Below are positions 45,248 to 53,912 of a stretch of DNA of 64,000 nt, piece by piece (within the stretch, counting starts at the first letter, position 1; the number at the start of each line of letters is the position of its first letter). The position numbers and the translations under genes are program-made. Source of the stretch: Pseudomonas putida (GTDB lineage: Bacteria; Pseudomonadota; Gammaproteobacteria; Pseudomonadales; Pseudomonadaceae); contig CP124529.1 of assembly GCA_029953615.1 (NCBI GenBank), positions 1-64,000 on the forward strand, given 5' to 3'. The notes under the pieces are model-generated. The model searched no databases. It was not told the origin of the DNA and saw nothing but the letters and a program-made list of their open reading frames with translations.

Positions 45248-46441
45248 ATGCGCCAGCCTGCCCATCTTGCCCTGACCTGCCTGCTGGCCCTGGCCGCGAC
45301 GCTTTTTGCGAGCCCGGCGCCCGCCGCACAGGCCCAGGCCGCGGCCCCCTTGCAGGTACGCATCGGCTACCTTGGCTATCGCCCCGATCCCGGCCCGCTG
45401 CTGTCCAATATCATCCCTGAGCCCGTCGATGCCGGGCTACAGGGCGCTGAACTGGCGATCGTCGACAGCAACAGCAGCGGGCGTTTTCTCAAGCAGGAGT
45501 TCTACCTGGCCAACGCCAGCGTCGATAGCCCCGAAGCCCTGCTGCAAGCCGCCAGGGCCCAGCATGACCAGGGCCTGCGGCTGTTCGTGGTAAATGCCCC
45601 AGCCGCCAGCCTGCGTGCGCTGTCTGCCGCCCTGCCCGACAGCCTGCTGTTCAACGCCGGCAGCCCGGACGACAGCCTGCGCAGCAGCCAGTGCCTGGGC
45701 AATGTGCTGCACAGCCTGCCCAGCCGCGCCATGCTGGCCGATGCCCTTGCGCAGTTCCTGGTGCTGCGCAAATGGCCACGGGCGCTGTTGATCGTCGGCC
45801 AGACCGACGATGACCGGGCCTACGCGGCGGCCTTGCGCCGCGCCATGAAGCGCTTCGGCATGCAGCTGGTGGCGGAGAAAGCCTGGACATTCGACAACGA
45901 CCAGCGCCGCAGCGCCCAGGCCGACATGCCGCTGTTCACGCAAACCGCCGAGTACGACGTGGTGCTGGTGGCCGACGAGCGCGGCGACTTCGGCGAGTAC
46001 CTGCCCTACCAGACCTGGTACCCACGCCCGGTGGCCGGCACTCAGGGCCTGACCCCCACCGGCTGGCACAAGACAGTGGAAACTTTCGGCGCGGCGCAAT
46101 TGCAAAAGCGCTTCGAAGCCCAGGCCGGGCGCTGGATGAACGACCGCGACTTCGCCGCATGGATGGCCGTGCGCAGCGTGGCCAGCGCGGTGAGCAAACT
46201 GCGCCAGGCCGAGCCCCGCGCCCTGCAGCAACTGCTGCTCAGCGAGCAGTTGCCGCTGGACGGTTTCAAGGGCCGCAAGCTCAGCTACCGCCCGTGGAAC
46301 GGCGAGCTGCGCCAGCCGATCCCGCTGGTGCAGCCGCGGGCCCTGGTCAGCACGTCGCCGCAGGAGGGCTTCCTGCACCCGTTCAACGAAATGGATAGCC
46401 TGGGCTACGACAAGCCCGAAGTGACCTGCGCCTACCCCTGA
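45248..46441 (+). CDS. Branched-chain amino acid ABC-like periplasmic binding protein of the ped cluster
   Basis: 397 residues from ATG 45248; signal peptide RQPAHLALTCLLALAATLFA. Leucine-binding-protein-like fold (LQVRIGYLGYRPDPGPLLSN, QGAELAIVDSNSSGRFLKQE, KWPRALLIVGQTDDDRAYAA). It leads a rightward operon with a beta-propeller protein, an ABC ATPase and permease. This set accompanies PQQ alcohol oxidation in many genomes, so the protein may sense or bind a compound linked to alcohol oxidation, or act in export with the ABC pair. The ligand is unknown. Confidence 0.8.
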   Translation: MRQPAHLALTCLLALAATLFASPAPAAQAQAAAPLQVRIGYLGYRPDPGPLLSNIIPEPVDAGLQGAELAIVDSNSSGRFLKQEFYLANASVDSPEALLQAARAQHDQGLRLFVVNAPAASLRALSAALPDSLLFNAGSPDDSLRSSQCLGNVLHSLPSRAMLADALAQFLVLRKWPRALLIVGQTDDDRAYAAALRRAMKRFGMQLVAEKAWTFDNDQRRSAQADMPLFTQTAEYDVVLVADERGDFGEYLPYQTWYPRPVAGTQGLTPTGWHKTVETFGAAQLQKRFEAQAGRWMNDRDFAAWMAVRSVASAVSKLRQAEPRALQQLLLSEQLPLDGFKGRKLSYRPWNGELRQPIPLVQPRALVSTSPQEGFLHPFNEMDSLGYDKPEVTCAYP

Positions 46442-46472
46442 ACCGATAACCACAACAAAAAAGGATTTCGCC

Positions 46473-47462
46473 ATGCGTCGCTCCCCATTTCACCGGGCAC
46501 TGCTTTACCCCAGCCTGCTGTCGGGCGCCCTGGCCCTTGCCAGCGGGCACGCCGTGGCCGCGACTGCCTGGGTGTCGAACGAGAAGGACAACAGCCTCAG
46601 CCTGATCGACATGCAGACCCTGCAAGTCACCGACACCCTGCCGGTGGGCCAGCGCCCGCGCGGCCTGCTGCTGTCGCACGACAACAGGCTGCTGTACATC
46701 TGCGCCAGTGATTCGGACCGGGTTCAGGTGATGGACGTGGCCACCCGCAAGATCATCAAGGAACTGCCCTCCGGCAAGGACCCCGAGCAGTTCGCCCTGC
46801 ACCCCAACGACCGCTGGTTGTACGTGTCCAACGAGGACGACGCGCTGGTGACGGTGATCGATACCCAGACCGACAAGGTGCTCGGGCAGATCGACGTCGG
46901 CATCGAGCCCGAAGGCATGGCGGTGAGCCCGGATGGCAAGTGGGCGGTGAACACCAGCGAAACCACCAACATGCTGCACTGGATCGACACCAGCACCCAG
47001 ACCCTGGCCGAAAGCACCCCGGTGGACCAGCGGCCGCGCTTCGTCGAATTCAGCCAGGACGGTTCGCGGCTGTGGGCTTCGGCGGAAATCGGCGGCACGG
47101 TAACCATCCTCGATGTCGCCAGCCGCCAGGTACTGAAAACCCTGAACTTCCAGATCAAGGGCGTGCACCCGGACAAGGTCCAGCCGGTGGGCATCAAGCT
47201 CAGCGCCGATGGCAAGTACGCGTTCGTCGCCCTGGGCCCGGCCAACCATGTGGCTGTGGTCGATGCCAGGACTTATGAAGTACTCGACTACCTGCTGGTG
47301 GGCCGGCGCGTCTGGCAACTGGCGTTCACCCCGGACCAGAGCCAGTTGCTGGCCACCAACGGGGTCAGCGGCGACGTTTCGGTGATCGATGCCAAAAACC
47401 TCAAGGTGCTCAAGTCGGTGAAGGTTGGCCGCTACCCCTGGGGCGTGGTGGTGACGCCATGA
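46473..47462 (+). CDS. YVTN-type beta-propeller protein, PQQ-catabolism associated
   Basis: 329 residues; signal peptide ending ASGHAVA. Seven repeats of about 42 residues with the YVTN/NHL-like pattern (AWVSNEKDNSLSLIDMQTLQ, WLYVSNEDDALVTVIDTQTD, QLLATNGVSGDVSVIDAKNL) build a periplasmic propeller. It starts 31 bases after the binding-protein gene; a CA-rich leader (CACAACAAAAAAGG, 46451-46464) includes the ribosome-binding site and fits a Crc target. It overlaps the ABC ATPase start by four bases. Function unknown beyond its association with PQQ dehydrogenases. Confidence 0.85.
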   Translation: MRRSPFHRALLYPSLLSGALALASGHAVAATAWVSNEKDNSLSLIDMQTLQVTDTLPVGQRPRGLLLSHDNRLLYICASDSDRVQVMDVATRKIIKELPSGKDPEQFALHPNDRWLYVSNEDDALVTVIDTQTDKVLGQIDVGIEPEGMAVSPDGKWAVNTSETTNMLHWIDTSTQTLAESTPVDQRPRFVEFSQDGSRLWASAEIGGTVTILDVASRQVLKTLNFQIKGVHPDKVQPVGIKLSADGKYAFVALGPANHVAVVDARTYEVLDYLLVGRRVWQLAFTPDQSQLLATNGVSGDVSVIDAKNLKVLKSVKVGRYPWGVVVTP

Positions 47463-48199
47463 ATACCCTCGAAGTCAGTGATGTGAGCTTTGCCTACGGC
47501 CAGCGCGAGGCGCTCAGGCAGGTCAGCTTCAGCCTGGCGCCGGGGCGCTTCGCCGCCTTGCTGGGCCCCAACGGTGCCGGCAAGTCGACCTTGATCGCCC
47601 TGCTTACCCGGCTGTACGACCTGCAGCACGGCGACATCCGCGTGTGCGGCTGCTCGCTGCGCAACGCAGCGAGTGCGGCCTTGCGCCAGCTGGGCGTGGT
47701 GTTCCAGCAAAGCACCCTGGACCTGGACCTGAGCGTGGAGCAGAACCTGCGCTATCACGCCTCGCTGCATGGCCTGTCGCGGCGCCAGGGCAGTATTCGG
47801 GTCGATGCCGAGCTGGCCCGCCAGGGCCTCGATGAACGGCGACGTGAGCCGGTCCGGGCGCTGAACATCGGCCATCGGCGCCGGGTGGAGATTGCCCGCG
47901 CGCTGCTGCACGAGCCGCGCTTGCTGTTGCTCGACGAGGCCAGCGCCGGCCTTGACCCGGCCAGCCGCCTGGCGCTCAACCAGCACCTGCGGCTGCTGTG
48001 CCGCGAGCAGCGCCTGAGTGTGCTGTGGACCACGCATCTGCTTGACGAAGTGCAGCCCAACGATGACTTGCTGATCCTGCATCAAGGGCGCCTGGTGGCC
48101 AGCGGCACGGCCGATGCCCTTAGCCTGGAGCATGGCGGCGACCTCGACCATGCCTTTGCCCGCCTGACCAGCGCCCCCTCAGGAGCCAACGCCCGATGA
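47459..48199 (+). CDS. ABC transporter ATP-binding protein of the ped cluster
   Basis: 246 residues. Walker [11 protein letters not shown]-loop [15 protein letters not shown], Walker [17 protein letters not shown] and H-loop WTTHLLDE. The ABC signature is degenerate: [13 protein letters not shown] instead of LSGGQ. This is an ABCA/DRA-type exporter subunit, paired with the ABC-2 permease that overlaps its stop by four bases. In P. putida the orthologous exporter has been linked to alcohol or solvent tolerance during growth on alcohols; I treat the cargo as unknown. Confidence 0.88.
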   Translation: MNTLEVSDVSFAYGQREALRQVSFSLAPGRFAALLGPNGAGKSTLIALLTRLYDLQHGDIRVCGCSLRNAASAALRQLGVVFQQSTLDLDLSVEQNLRYHASLHGLSRRQGSIRVDAELARQGLDERRREPVRALNIGHRRRVEIARALLHEPRLLLLDEASAGLDPASRLALNQHLRLLCREQRLSVLWTTHLLDEVQPNDDLLILHQGRLVASGTADALSLEHGGDLDHAFARLTSAPSGANAR

Positions 48200-48987
48200 A
48201 CGCTTACTGGCAGTGCTTCAATGGCATTCTCCTGCGCGAATGCCTACGTTTCGTCCTGCAGCGCACACGCTTTCTCAGCGCCCTGGTGCGCCCGTTGCTG
48301 TGGCTGCTGGTGTTCGCCGCCGGCTTTCGCGCGGCCTTGGGTATCGCGATCATCGAACCCTACGACACCTACATCCCCTACGAGGTGTACATCATCCCGG
48401 GCTTGGCCTGCATGATCCTGCTGTTCAACGGCATGCAGGGCTCGCTGTCGATGGTGTATGACCGGGAAATGGGCAGCATGCGCGTGCTGCTGACCAGCCC
48501 GTTGCCGCGGCCCTTCCTGCTCGGCAGCAAGCTGCTGGCGACCTCGTTGATTTCCCTGCTGCAGGTGTACGCGTTCCTCGCCATCGCCTGGCTGTATGGC
48601 GTGCAGCCACCGGCCGCGGGCTTGTTGCTGGCGCTGCCGGCGTTGTTGCTGGTGGCGCTGATGCTCAGCGCCCTGGGGCTGTTGCTGTCGAACGCGATTC
48701 GCCAGCTGGAGAACTTTGCCGGGGTGATGAATTTCGTGATTTTCCCGCTGTTCTTCCTGTCCTCGGCGCTATACCCGTTGTGGAAAATGCGCGAAGCCAG
48801 CCAGTGGCTGTATTGGCTGTGCGCGGTCAACCCGTTCACCCATGCCGTGGAACTGGTGCGCTTTGCCTTGTATGAACGCTTCAACCCACTGGCGCTGGTG
48901 GTATGCCTGGTGCTGACCGTGCTGTTCAGCCTGCTGGCGATCCTTACCTTCAACCCCCAGCATGCGGCGCTGCGCAAGCCGCGCTGA
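48196..48987 (+). CDS. ABC-2 type permease of the ped cluster
   Basis: 263 residues with six TM helices and the ABC-2 topology: a cytoplasmic coupling segment (ECLRFVLQRTRFLSALVRPL), VYIIPGLACMILLFNGMQGS, the FPLFFLSSALYPLWKM signature between helices 5 and 6, and NPFTHAVELVRFALYERF. It starts inside the end of the ATPase gene (ATGA), so the two are translationally coupled. It is followed by a REPIN. Confidence 0.88.
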   Translation: MNAYWQCFNGILLRECLRFVLQRTRFLSALVRPLLWLLVFAAGFRAALGIAIIEPYDTYIPYEVYIIPGLACMILLFNGMQGSLSMVYDREMGSMRVLLTSPLPRPFLLGSKLLATSLISLLQVYAFLAIAWLYGVQPPAAGLLLALPALLLVALMLSALGLLLSNAIRQLENFAGVMNFVIFPLFFLSSALYPLWKMREASQWLYWLCAVNPFTHAVELVRFALYERFNPLALVVCLVLTVLFSLLAILTFNPQHAALRKPR

Positions 48988-49011
48988 CTGGCCGCAATCC
49001 AATTGTTCAGC

Positions 49012-49110
49012 GCAACCCTGTGGGAGCGGGCGCGCCCGCGAAACAGACGATGCGGTGCATGGCACCGGCTTCGCCGGTGTTCGCGGGCGCGCCCGCTCCC
49101 ACAGGGTTGC
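49012..49110. repeat. REPIN (TGTGGGAGCGGGC type), perfect 31-bp arms
   Basis: Arms 49012-49042 and 49080-49110 are exact reverse complements over 31 bases (GCAACCCTGTGGGAGCGGGC...). Inner stem CACCGGCTTCGCCGGTG. It lies between the permease gene and the promoter of the CXXCW gene. Confidence 0.9.
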
Positions 49111-49121
49111 GCGCCCGGTTT

Positions 49122-49136
49122 TCTAATACTTTAGTA
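49122..49136. promoter_or_regulatory. ped promoter dyad upstream of the CXXCW gene
   Basis: TCTAATACTTTAGTA, preceded by GGTTT as before pedH (GTTTTCTA in both). It lies about 85 bases before the start codon. Same class as 36821, 40204 and 45153. Confidence 0.45.
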
Positions 49137-49217
49137 CTGCCTTTGCTGTCTGATCGTCGCATTCACAATGCACCGCCACTGGCATGTAATGGGCCTATAA
49201 CAAAAAGGATAAACCCC

Positions 49218-49778
49218 ATGCCACGTGCCCTGCCCCGGCTGCCACGCCCCTTGCTGGCGGCGCTTTCCCTGAGCCTGTCGCTGGGCATCGCCCAGGCCGA
49301 CACCACGCCGCTGTTCTCCGCCGAGGGCTATCGCACCACCCTCTACCGCAGCCCGACCCCACAGCAGGTCGACGGCGGCCAGGTCATCGACACCACCAGG
49401 CTGCAAGGCCTGCTGGGGCACACCCCCAAACCGGTGCTGATCGACGTCTACCGCCGCCAGTGGCTGCAAGGCCGCTTCATCGAAGATGAGCCCCACGCCA
49501 ACATCCCCGGCAGCCGCTGGCTGGCCAACACCGGCGACGGCGAGCTGAGCCCGGCGTGGCACGATTACTTCGTGCACAATCTGCAACAAGCCACCGCCGG
49601 GCGCATGGAGCAACCGCTGGTCTTTTACTGCCGCTCCGATTGCTGGTTAAGCTGGAACGCGGTAAAACGCGCCAAAGCCCTGGGCTATAAGAATCTGTAT
49701 TGGTACCGCGACGGCCTGGACGCCTGGCAGCAGGCCAACCTGCCACTGCAGCCGGCGCAGCCAGAACCCTTCCCCTGA
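49218..49778 (+). CDS. PQQ-dependent catabolism-associated CXXCW-motif protein (rhodanese-like)
   Basis: 186 residues from ATG 49218 with AAAGGAT upstream. Signal peptide ends LSLGIAQA. Rhodanese-like fold: VLIDVYRRQWLQGRFIED, IPGSRWLANTGDGE, LVFYCRSDCWLSWNAVKRA, LGYKNLYWYRDGLDAWQQAN. The loop that would carry the rhodanese Cys reads CRSDCW, the family's Cys-pair-Trp signature. It may act as a periplasmic thiol protein for the vicinal-disulfide quinoproteins; that idea is inference. It precedes pedR1. Confidence 0.85.
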   Translation: MPRALPRLPRPLLAALSLSLSLGIAQADTTPLFSAEGYRTTLYRSPTPQQVDGGQVIDTTRLQGLLGHTPKPVLIDVYRRQWLQGRFIEDEPHANIPGSRWLANTGDGELSPAWHDYFVHNLQQATAGRMEQPLVFYCRSDCWLSWNAVKRAKALGYKNLYWYRDGLDAWQQANLPLQPAQPEPFP

Positions 49779-49836
49779 ATTCATCGCCTGCGAACGCGTG
49801 CCCCGCTCCATCCAATAAAAACGAGGTGAAAAGGCC

Positions 49837-50502
49837 ATGTACAAAATTCTGATTGCCGACGATCACCCCCTGTTTCGCGAAGCCATCCACAACGTAATCA
49901 GCGATGGCTTCCAGGGCAGCGAAATCATCGAAACTGCCGACCTGGACAGCGCCCTGGCGCTGACCCACGAGCACGATGACCTCGACCTTATCCTGCTCGA
50001 CCTGAACATGCCCGGCATGCATGGCCTCAATGGCCTGATCACCCTGCGCAACGAGGCACCGACCACGCCGGTGGTGATCGTCTCGGCCGAGCAGGAGAAG
50101 CAGATCGTGCTACAGGCCATCACTTATGGCGCGGTGGGTTTCATCACCAAGTCCTCGCCACGCTCGCAGATGATCGAAGCGATCGAGCAGATCCTCAACG
50201 GCAATGTCTACCTGCCGCCCGACATCATCCGCGCCCAGAAAAGCAGCAGCAGCCGGCGCCTGAACGATGCCCCGAGCTTCCCGCCAGAGATGCTCCAGGC
50301 CCTGACCCGCAAGCAGCTGTTGGTGCTCGAACGCATGACCAAGGGCGAATCGAACAAACAGATCGCCTACACCCTGGATATCGCCGAGACCACGGTCAAG
50401 GCCCATGTTTCGGCGATCCTGCGCAAACTCAACGTGCACAACCGGGTGCAGGCCATCCTTAGTGCCGGTGATATCGATTTTGCTGATTACCTGCGGCGTT
50501 GA
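49837..50502 (+). CDS. pedR1: LuxR-type response regulator PedR1 (AgmR/ErbR)
   Basis: 221 residues. Receiver with ADDH, phospho-Asp55 in [12 protein letters not shown] and Lys in FITKSS; Ger[22 protein letters not shown] then [18 protein letters not shown]. Orthologues AgmR (P. putida) and ErbR (P. aeruginosa) activate PQQ alcohol oxidation and pqq genes. It is followed by a REPIN, then by the convergent hybrid kinase gene, its presumed partner. An AACGAGGTGAAAAGG leader gives a good ribosome-binding site. Confidence 0.9.
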   Translation: MYKILIADDHPLFREAIHNVISDGFQGSEIIETADLDSALALTHEHDDLDLILLDLNMPGMHGLNGLITLRNEAPTTPVVIVSAEQEKQIVLQAITYGAVGFITKSSPRSQMIEAIEQILNGNVYLPPDIIRAQKSSSSRRLNDAPSFPPEMLQALTRKQLLVLERMTKGESNKQIAYTLDIAETTVKAHVSAILRKLNVHNRVQAILSAGDIDFADYLRR

Positions 50503-50510
50503 CCTGTTCC

Positions 50511-50603
50511 GGCCTCTTCGCGGGCTCGCCCGCTCCCACAGGTATTGCGCAACACTGAAACCTGCGGGAATCCTGTGGGAGCGGGCAAGCCCGCGAAGAG
50601 GCC
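50511..50603. repeat. REPIN (TGTGGGAGCGGGC type)
   Basis: Arms 50511-50542 and 50572-50603 (GGCCTCTTCGCGGGC.. / ..GCCCGCGAAGAGGCC), one mismatch only, between convergent pedR1 and pedS1. Its outer ends match the element at 33144. Confidence 0.9.
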
Positions 50604-50608
50604 GGCGG

Positions 50609-52547
50609 CTATGACACACTGCTGCCCAGCAAATGGCTCATCGCCGCCTTCAGCCTCATCGGCCGCACCGGCTTGTGCATCAAGGTGTGCCCCAGCTCGC
50701 GGATCTGTTGCTTGAGCTCGTTGCTGTAGTTGGCGGTGATCATCATCGCCGGCAAGGGCTGGGCGCGGCGGGCATTGATCCGCGCCACGGCATCGACACC
50801 ATTGCAGTCGTTGTCCAGGTGGTAGTCGGCGATCAGCAGGTCGGCCTCGGCATGGTAGTTGTCCACCTGGCGCGCCAGGTCCTCCTCCGACAGCGCGGTG
50901 ACTACCTGGCAACCCCACCCCTCCAGCAGGGTGCGCATGCCGGCGCAAATCGCCGCATCGTTATCCAGCACCCATACCCGCGCCCCGCGTAGCCGTTCGA
51001 GCATCGGCTCGCTGATCGCCTGGCTCGGCTGGGCCTTGGGCGCGGTGGCACTCAACGGCACCTCCACCGCGAATACCGAGCCTTTGCCAAGCCACGAGCG
51101 CACCCGAATCCGGTGGCCGAGGATGCCTGCGATCTTTTCCACGATCGCCAGGCCCAGGCCCAACCCACGATCCTGGTCCGGGCGCTGCACATCGCCGCGC
51201 CTGAACTCCTGGAACATTTCTTCGAGGTGCTCCTCGGCAATACCGATTCCGCTGTCCCATACTTCGATCCGCAGACCGCCACGCAGGCGTCGGCAACCCA
51301 GCACCACGCGGCCGCTGGGGGTGTAGCGAATGGCATTGCTGAGCAGGTTGCGCAGGATCCGCGCCAGCAGCTGGATGTCACTGCGCACCACGGCAGAGCA
51401 ACCCACGAAATGCAGCTCCAGCCCTTCGCTGCGCGCCACCTGGGCGTATTCGGCAGCGAGGTTGTCCATCAGTTCGTGCACGGGCGAACGGGGCGACATC
51501 GGCCTTGATCACACCGGCATCAAGCTTGGAAATGTCCACCAGCGTACCTAGCAGGTTCTCCACATCCGCCAGGGAGTTGCTCACATTACGCACCAGGTGA
51601 GCACTGTTCTGCGGCTCGCGGTGCTCGAGCAAGGCACTGGTGAACAGCCGCGCCGCATTCAGCGGTTGCAGCAGGTCATGGCTGACGGCGGCAAGAAACT
51701 TGGTTTTCGACAGGTTGGCCTGCTCGGCCTCGCGCTTGGCCTCGCGCAGGCGCGATTCCACCCGGCTGCGCTCCTCGATTTCGCGCAGCAACTGCTCGTT
51801 GAGGCTGGTCAGCTCGGCGGTGCGCTCGCGTACCCGCTGCTCCAGGTGCTGATAGGCCTGGTGCAACGCCTGTGCGGTATTACGCCGTTCGGTGATGTCG
51901 CGGATCAACACGAAGATGCCCACCACTTCACCGTTGGCCAGGCGGTTCGGCACGTAGGAGCGCAGCATGTAACGTTCCTGGCCCTTGATATTGGTTTCGG
52001 CGAACTCGAAGGTTACGCTCTCCCCTGCCAGCGCCCGCGCCACGTAGGCCTCCAGGCGCTGGTAATGCTGCTCGCTGTGGGCCTCGCGCAGGCTCTGGCC
52101 CAGCATCACGCCGCGGGGCCAGCAGTACCATTCTTCATAGACCTTGTTGGTAAATTCGTAGACCAGGTCGGCATTCAGGTAGGCGATCAGCGCCGGCACA
52201 TGGTCGGTGATCAGGCGAATCTGGTGCTGGTGGGCGGTCTCGGCCCGCTGCCGCGCCTCGCTGAGCAGGTGGTTGACGGCCTTGAGCTCGGCCATGGCCT
52301 GGTTCAGCGCTTCGGTACGCTCGCGCACCTGCTCGGCCAGCACCACCGAATGCTGGAACGCGGCATAAGGGTCGTTGCCCCGCGTCACGCCAGACTCGAT
52401 ACGCTCGATCAGCGCGCCGTTGATACGCTGCAGCTTGTGGTTATGGTGCTGCAGCCGGGCGACCTCGGCCTGCAGTTCAGCGACCGACAGGAGGCCGGTT
52501 GCGGGCAATGGCGACCCCGGTAAAGGTCTGGTTGATGTGCATGCCAT
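50609..52547 (-). CDS. pedS1: PAS hybrid sensor kinase PedS1 (ErcS'/NahK-like; single-base frameshift)
   Basis: Cytoplasmic kinase of 645 residues once corrected. Order: coiled coil (AELQAEVARLQHHNHKLQRI), PAS domain (about 110-230, FVLIRDITERRN), long coiled coil, HisKA with phospho-His in LAAVSHDLLQPLNAARL, HATPase (LLSNAIRYTPSGRVVLG, DSGIGIAEEHLEEMF, GLGLAIVEKIA), receiver (LLIADYHLDNDCNGVDA). The frame shifts at about 51485 (TTCGCCCGTG, one extra base): VIKADVAPF joins PVHELMDNL. ATG 52547 overlaps the FIST gene by 71 bases; a later start is possible. With the neighbouring FIST gene it matches the NosP-NahK pair of P. aeruginosa. Confidence 0.85.
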
Positions 52548-53640
52548 TGAACTGTTCTCCGTAGGTGTTGAAACCGATCACCCGCTGCTCGCGCAGAAAC
52601 GCGCCGATCGGCTCCAGGCCGTGCCGGGCTTCCAGCTCCAGCCGCCGCAGGAAGCAATCGCAGCCGATGGTCAGCAGCAGCGGGCCGAGGCGCTGCTGCA
52701 AGCCGTCGAACAACTGGTGCAGGTTGGGCAACAGCGGGCCTGGAGTCATGGCGGTAAGCACGATGCCGTTTTCCACCGCGCAGTAGAAACTCAGGCTCAG
52801 GTCCGGGTGCACTTGCTGGATCGCCCGCACGTAATACTGGTCATGGATGCGCACAGCCAGTGGATGGGCGGCGAAGACCCGATGATCGAGCTCGGCCACC
52901 GGCACGCCGATGTGCCTGGCGTATTCCTCGGCAGCAGGCTCGGCATTCAGCTCGATGACCCGGCGCTGGGCACTGTCGGCGCTGGTGACCACCAGCTTTT
53001 CCTGGCGCGGCAGGATGTGGTGGGTGGTGAACACTTCGAAGTCGAGCCAGGTATTGACCAGCACCACCACCGCCGCGCCGTGGCGGAACGCGCCGCCGTA
53101 ATACACGTGGGTGCGGGTCAGGTAGTTGTCATCGCCGGCCGAACCGCCGAAATGCGGGATGTCGCCCAGGGCGGCACTGAGGGCGGCGAGCACCATCTCC
53201 TCGCGGCTGGACAAGCCATCGAGCAGGGTCAGGGCAAAGCTGTGGCCCTTGATCGGCGCCAGGGTATTGCTGCGGCAGGTGCCGACCAGGCGCTCGACCA
53301 TCTGCTGGGCGTCGATCAGGCTGAAGCGCTCCATTTCATCGATCAGCTCGGTGGCGATGGAAAAGTGCCGATGATCGAACCCGACTGCCGTTATGCAATT
53401 ACGGCCATAGCCCTGCGGGGTGATTTCGCCGGCGCTGGTGCAGCCGACCAGGCGGATACCACCAAAACCCTGCTCCAGGGCCTCGCCCAGGGCCTGCAGG
53501 TCGTATTCGGCAGAGCAGAAGAACAGCACGAAGCCCAGGTGCGGGTGCAGCAACTGCGCCGCCAGCTCCTGGGCTGCCTGCCGGGCGTCGGTGGCCTGGG
53601 ACATGGCGCTGACCACCCCGTCGTTGTGAGCCTGTTGCAT
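52477..53640 (-). CDS. FIST-domain sensor protein, NosP-like
   Basis: 387 residues with an N-terminal FIST domain (about 35-220: GFVLFFCSAEYDLQALGEAL, RLVGCTSAGEITPQGYG, FGGSAGDDNYLTRTHVYYGG) and a FIST_C domain to the end (GCDCFLRRLELEA, IGFNTYGEQFNGMHINQTFT). In P. aeruginosa the orthologue NosP binds heme, senses nitric oxide and inhibits the adjacent kinase NahK. The same gene pair and order is present here, overlapping the kinase gene. The link from NO sensing to alcohol oxidation or biofilm control is an inference. A ped-type element lies 54 bases upstream. Confidence 0.85.
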   Translation of the reverse strand: MQQAHNDGVVSAMSQATDARQAAQELAAQLLHPHLGFVLFFCSAEYDLQALGEALEQGFGGIRLVGCTSAGEITPQGYGRNCITAVGFDHRHFSIATELIDEMERFSLIDAQQMVERLVGTCRSNTLAPIKGHSFALTLLDGLSSREEMVLAALSAALGDIPHFGGSAGDDNYLTRTHVYYGGAFRHGAAVVVLVNTWLDFEVFTTHHILPRQEKLVVTSADSAQRRVIELNAEPAAEEYARHIGVPVAELDHRVFAAHPLAVRIHDQYYVRAIQQVHPDLSLSFYCAVENGIVLTAMTPGPLLPNLHQLFDGLQQRLGPLLLTIGCDCFLRRLELEARHGLEPIGAFLREQRVIGFNTYGEQFNGMHINQTFTGVAIARNRPPVGR

Positions 53641-53693
53641 CGTGGTCTCCGGCGCGGGTGGCTGAGTGATGAGTGTACGAAGGCGATCATCGA

Positions 53694-53714
53694 GGACGAA
53701 TGCTACTTGGGTAG
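53694..53714. promoter_or_regulatory. ped promoter element upstream of the FIST gene
   Basis: GACGAATGCTACTTGGGTAG shares CGAATGCTACTT with the element before pqqA2 (33058) and, less exactly, with those at 40178 and 45170. CTACTTGGGTAG is itself a short dyad. Confidence 0.45.
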
Positions 53715-53765
53715 CGGGTGGGCGGTTCGATGGGTGTAAAAACCACCATCCGGGGCCGCCTTGCG

Positions 53766-53855
53766 GCCCATCGCCGGCAAGCCAGCTCCCACCTCGACCG
53801 CATCGACTTCAAGCCATGTGCAGTACCTGTGGGAGCCGGCTTGCCGGCGATGGGC
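53766..53855. repeat. REPIN (variant with GGCAAGCC centre)
   Basis: Arms 53766-53792 and 53829-53855 (GCCCATCGCCGGCAAGCC.. / ..GGCTTGCCGGCGATGGGC). Between the porin stop and the FIST promoter. Confidence 0.88.
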
Positions 53856-53912
53856 TGCGCAGCAGCCCCCGACCACGGTGCGATGCGCACACCGTGGCTG
53901 GAGGCAAGGTCA

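Noticed and set aside
49837..52547. Treating PedR1 and PedS1 as a proven cognate pair
   Set aside because: They are only convergent neighbours; the hybrid kinase has its own receiver and could signal elsewhere. Kept as a presumption.
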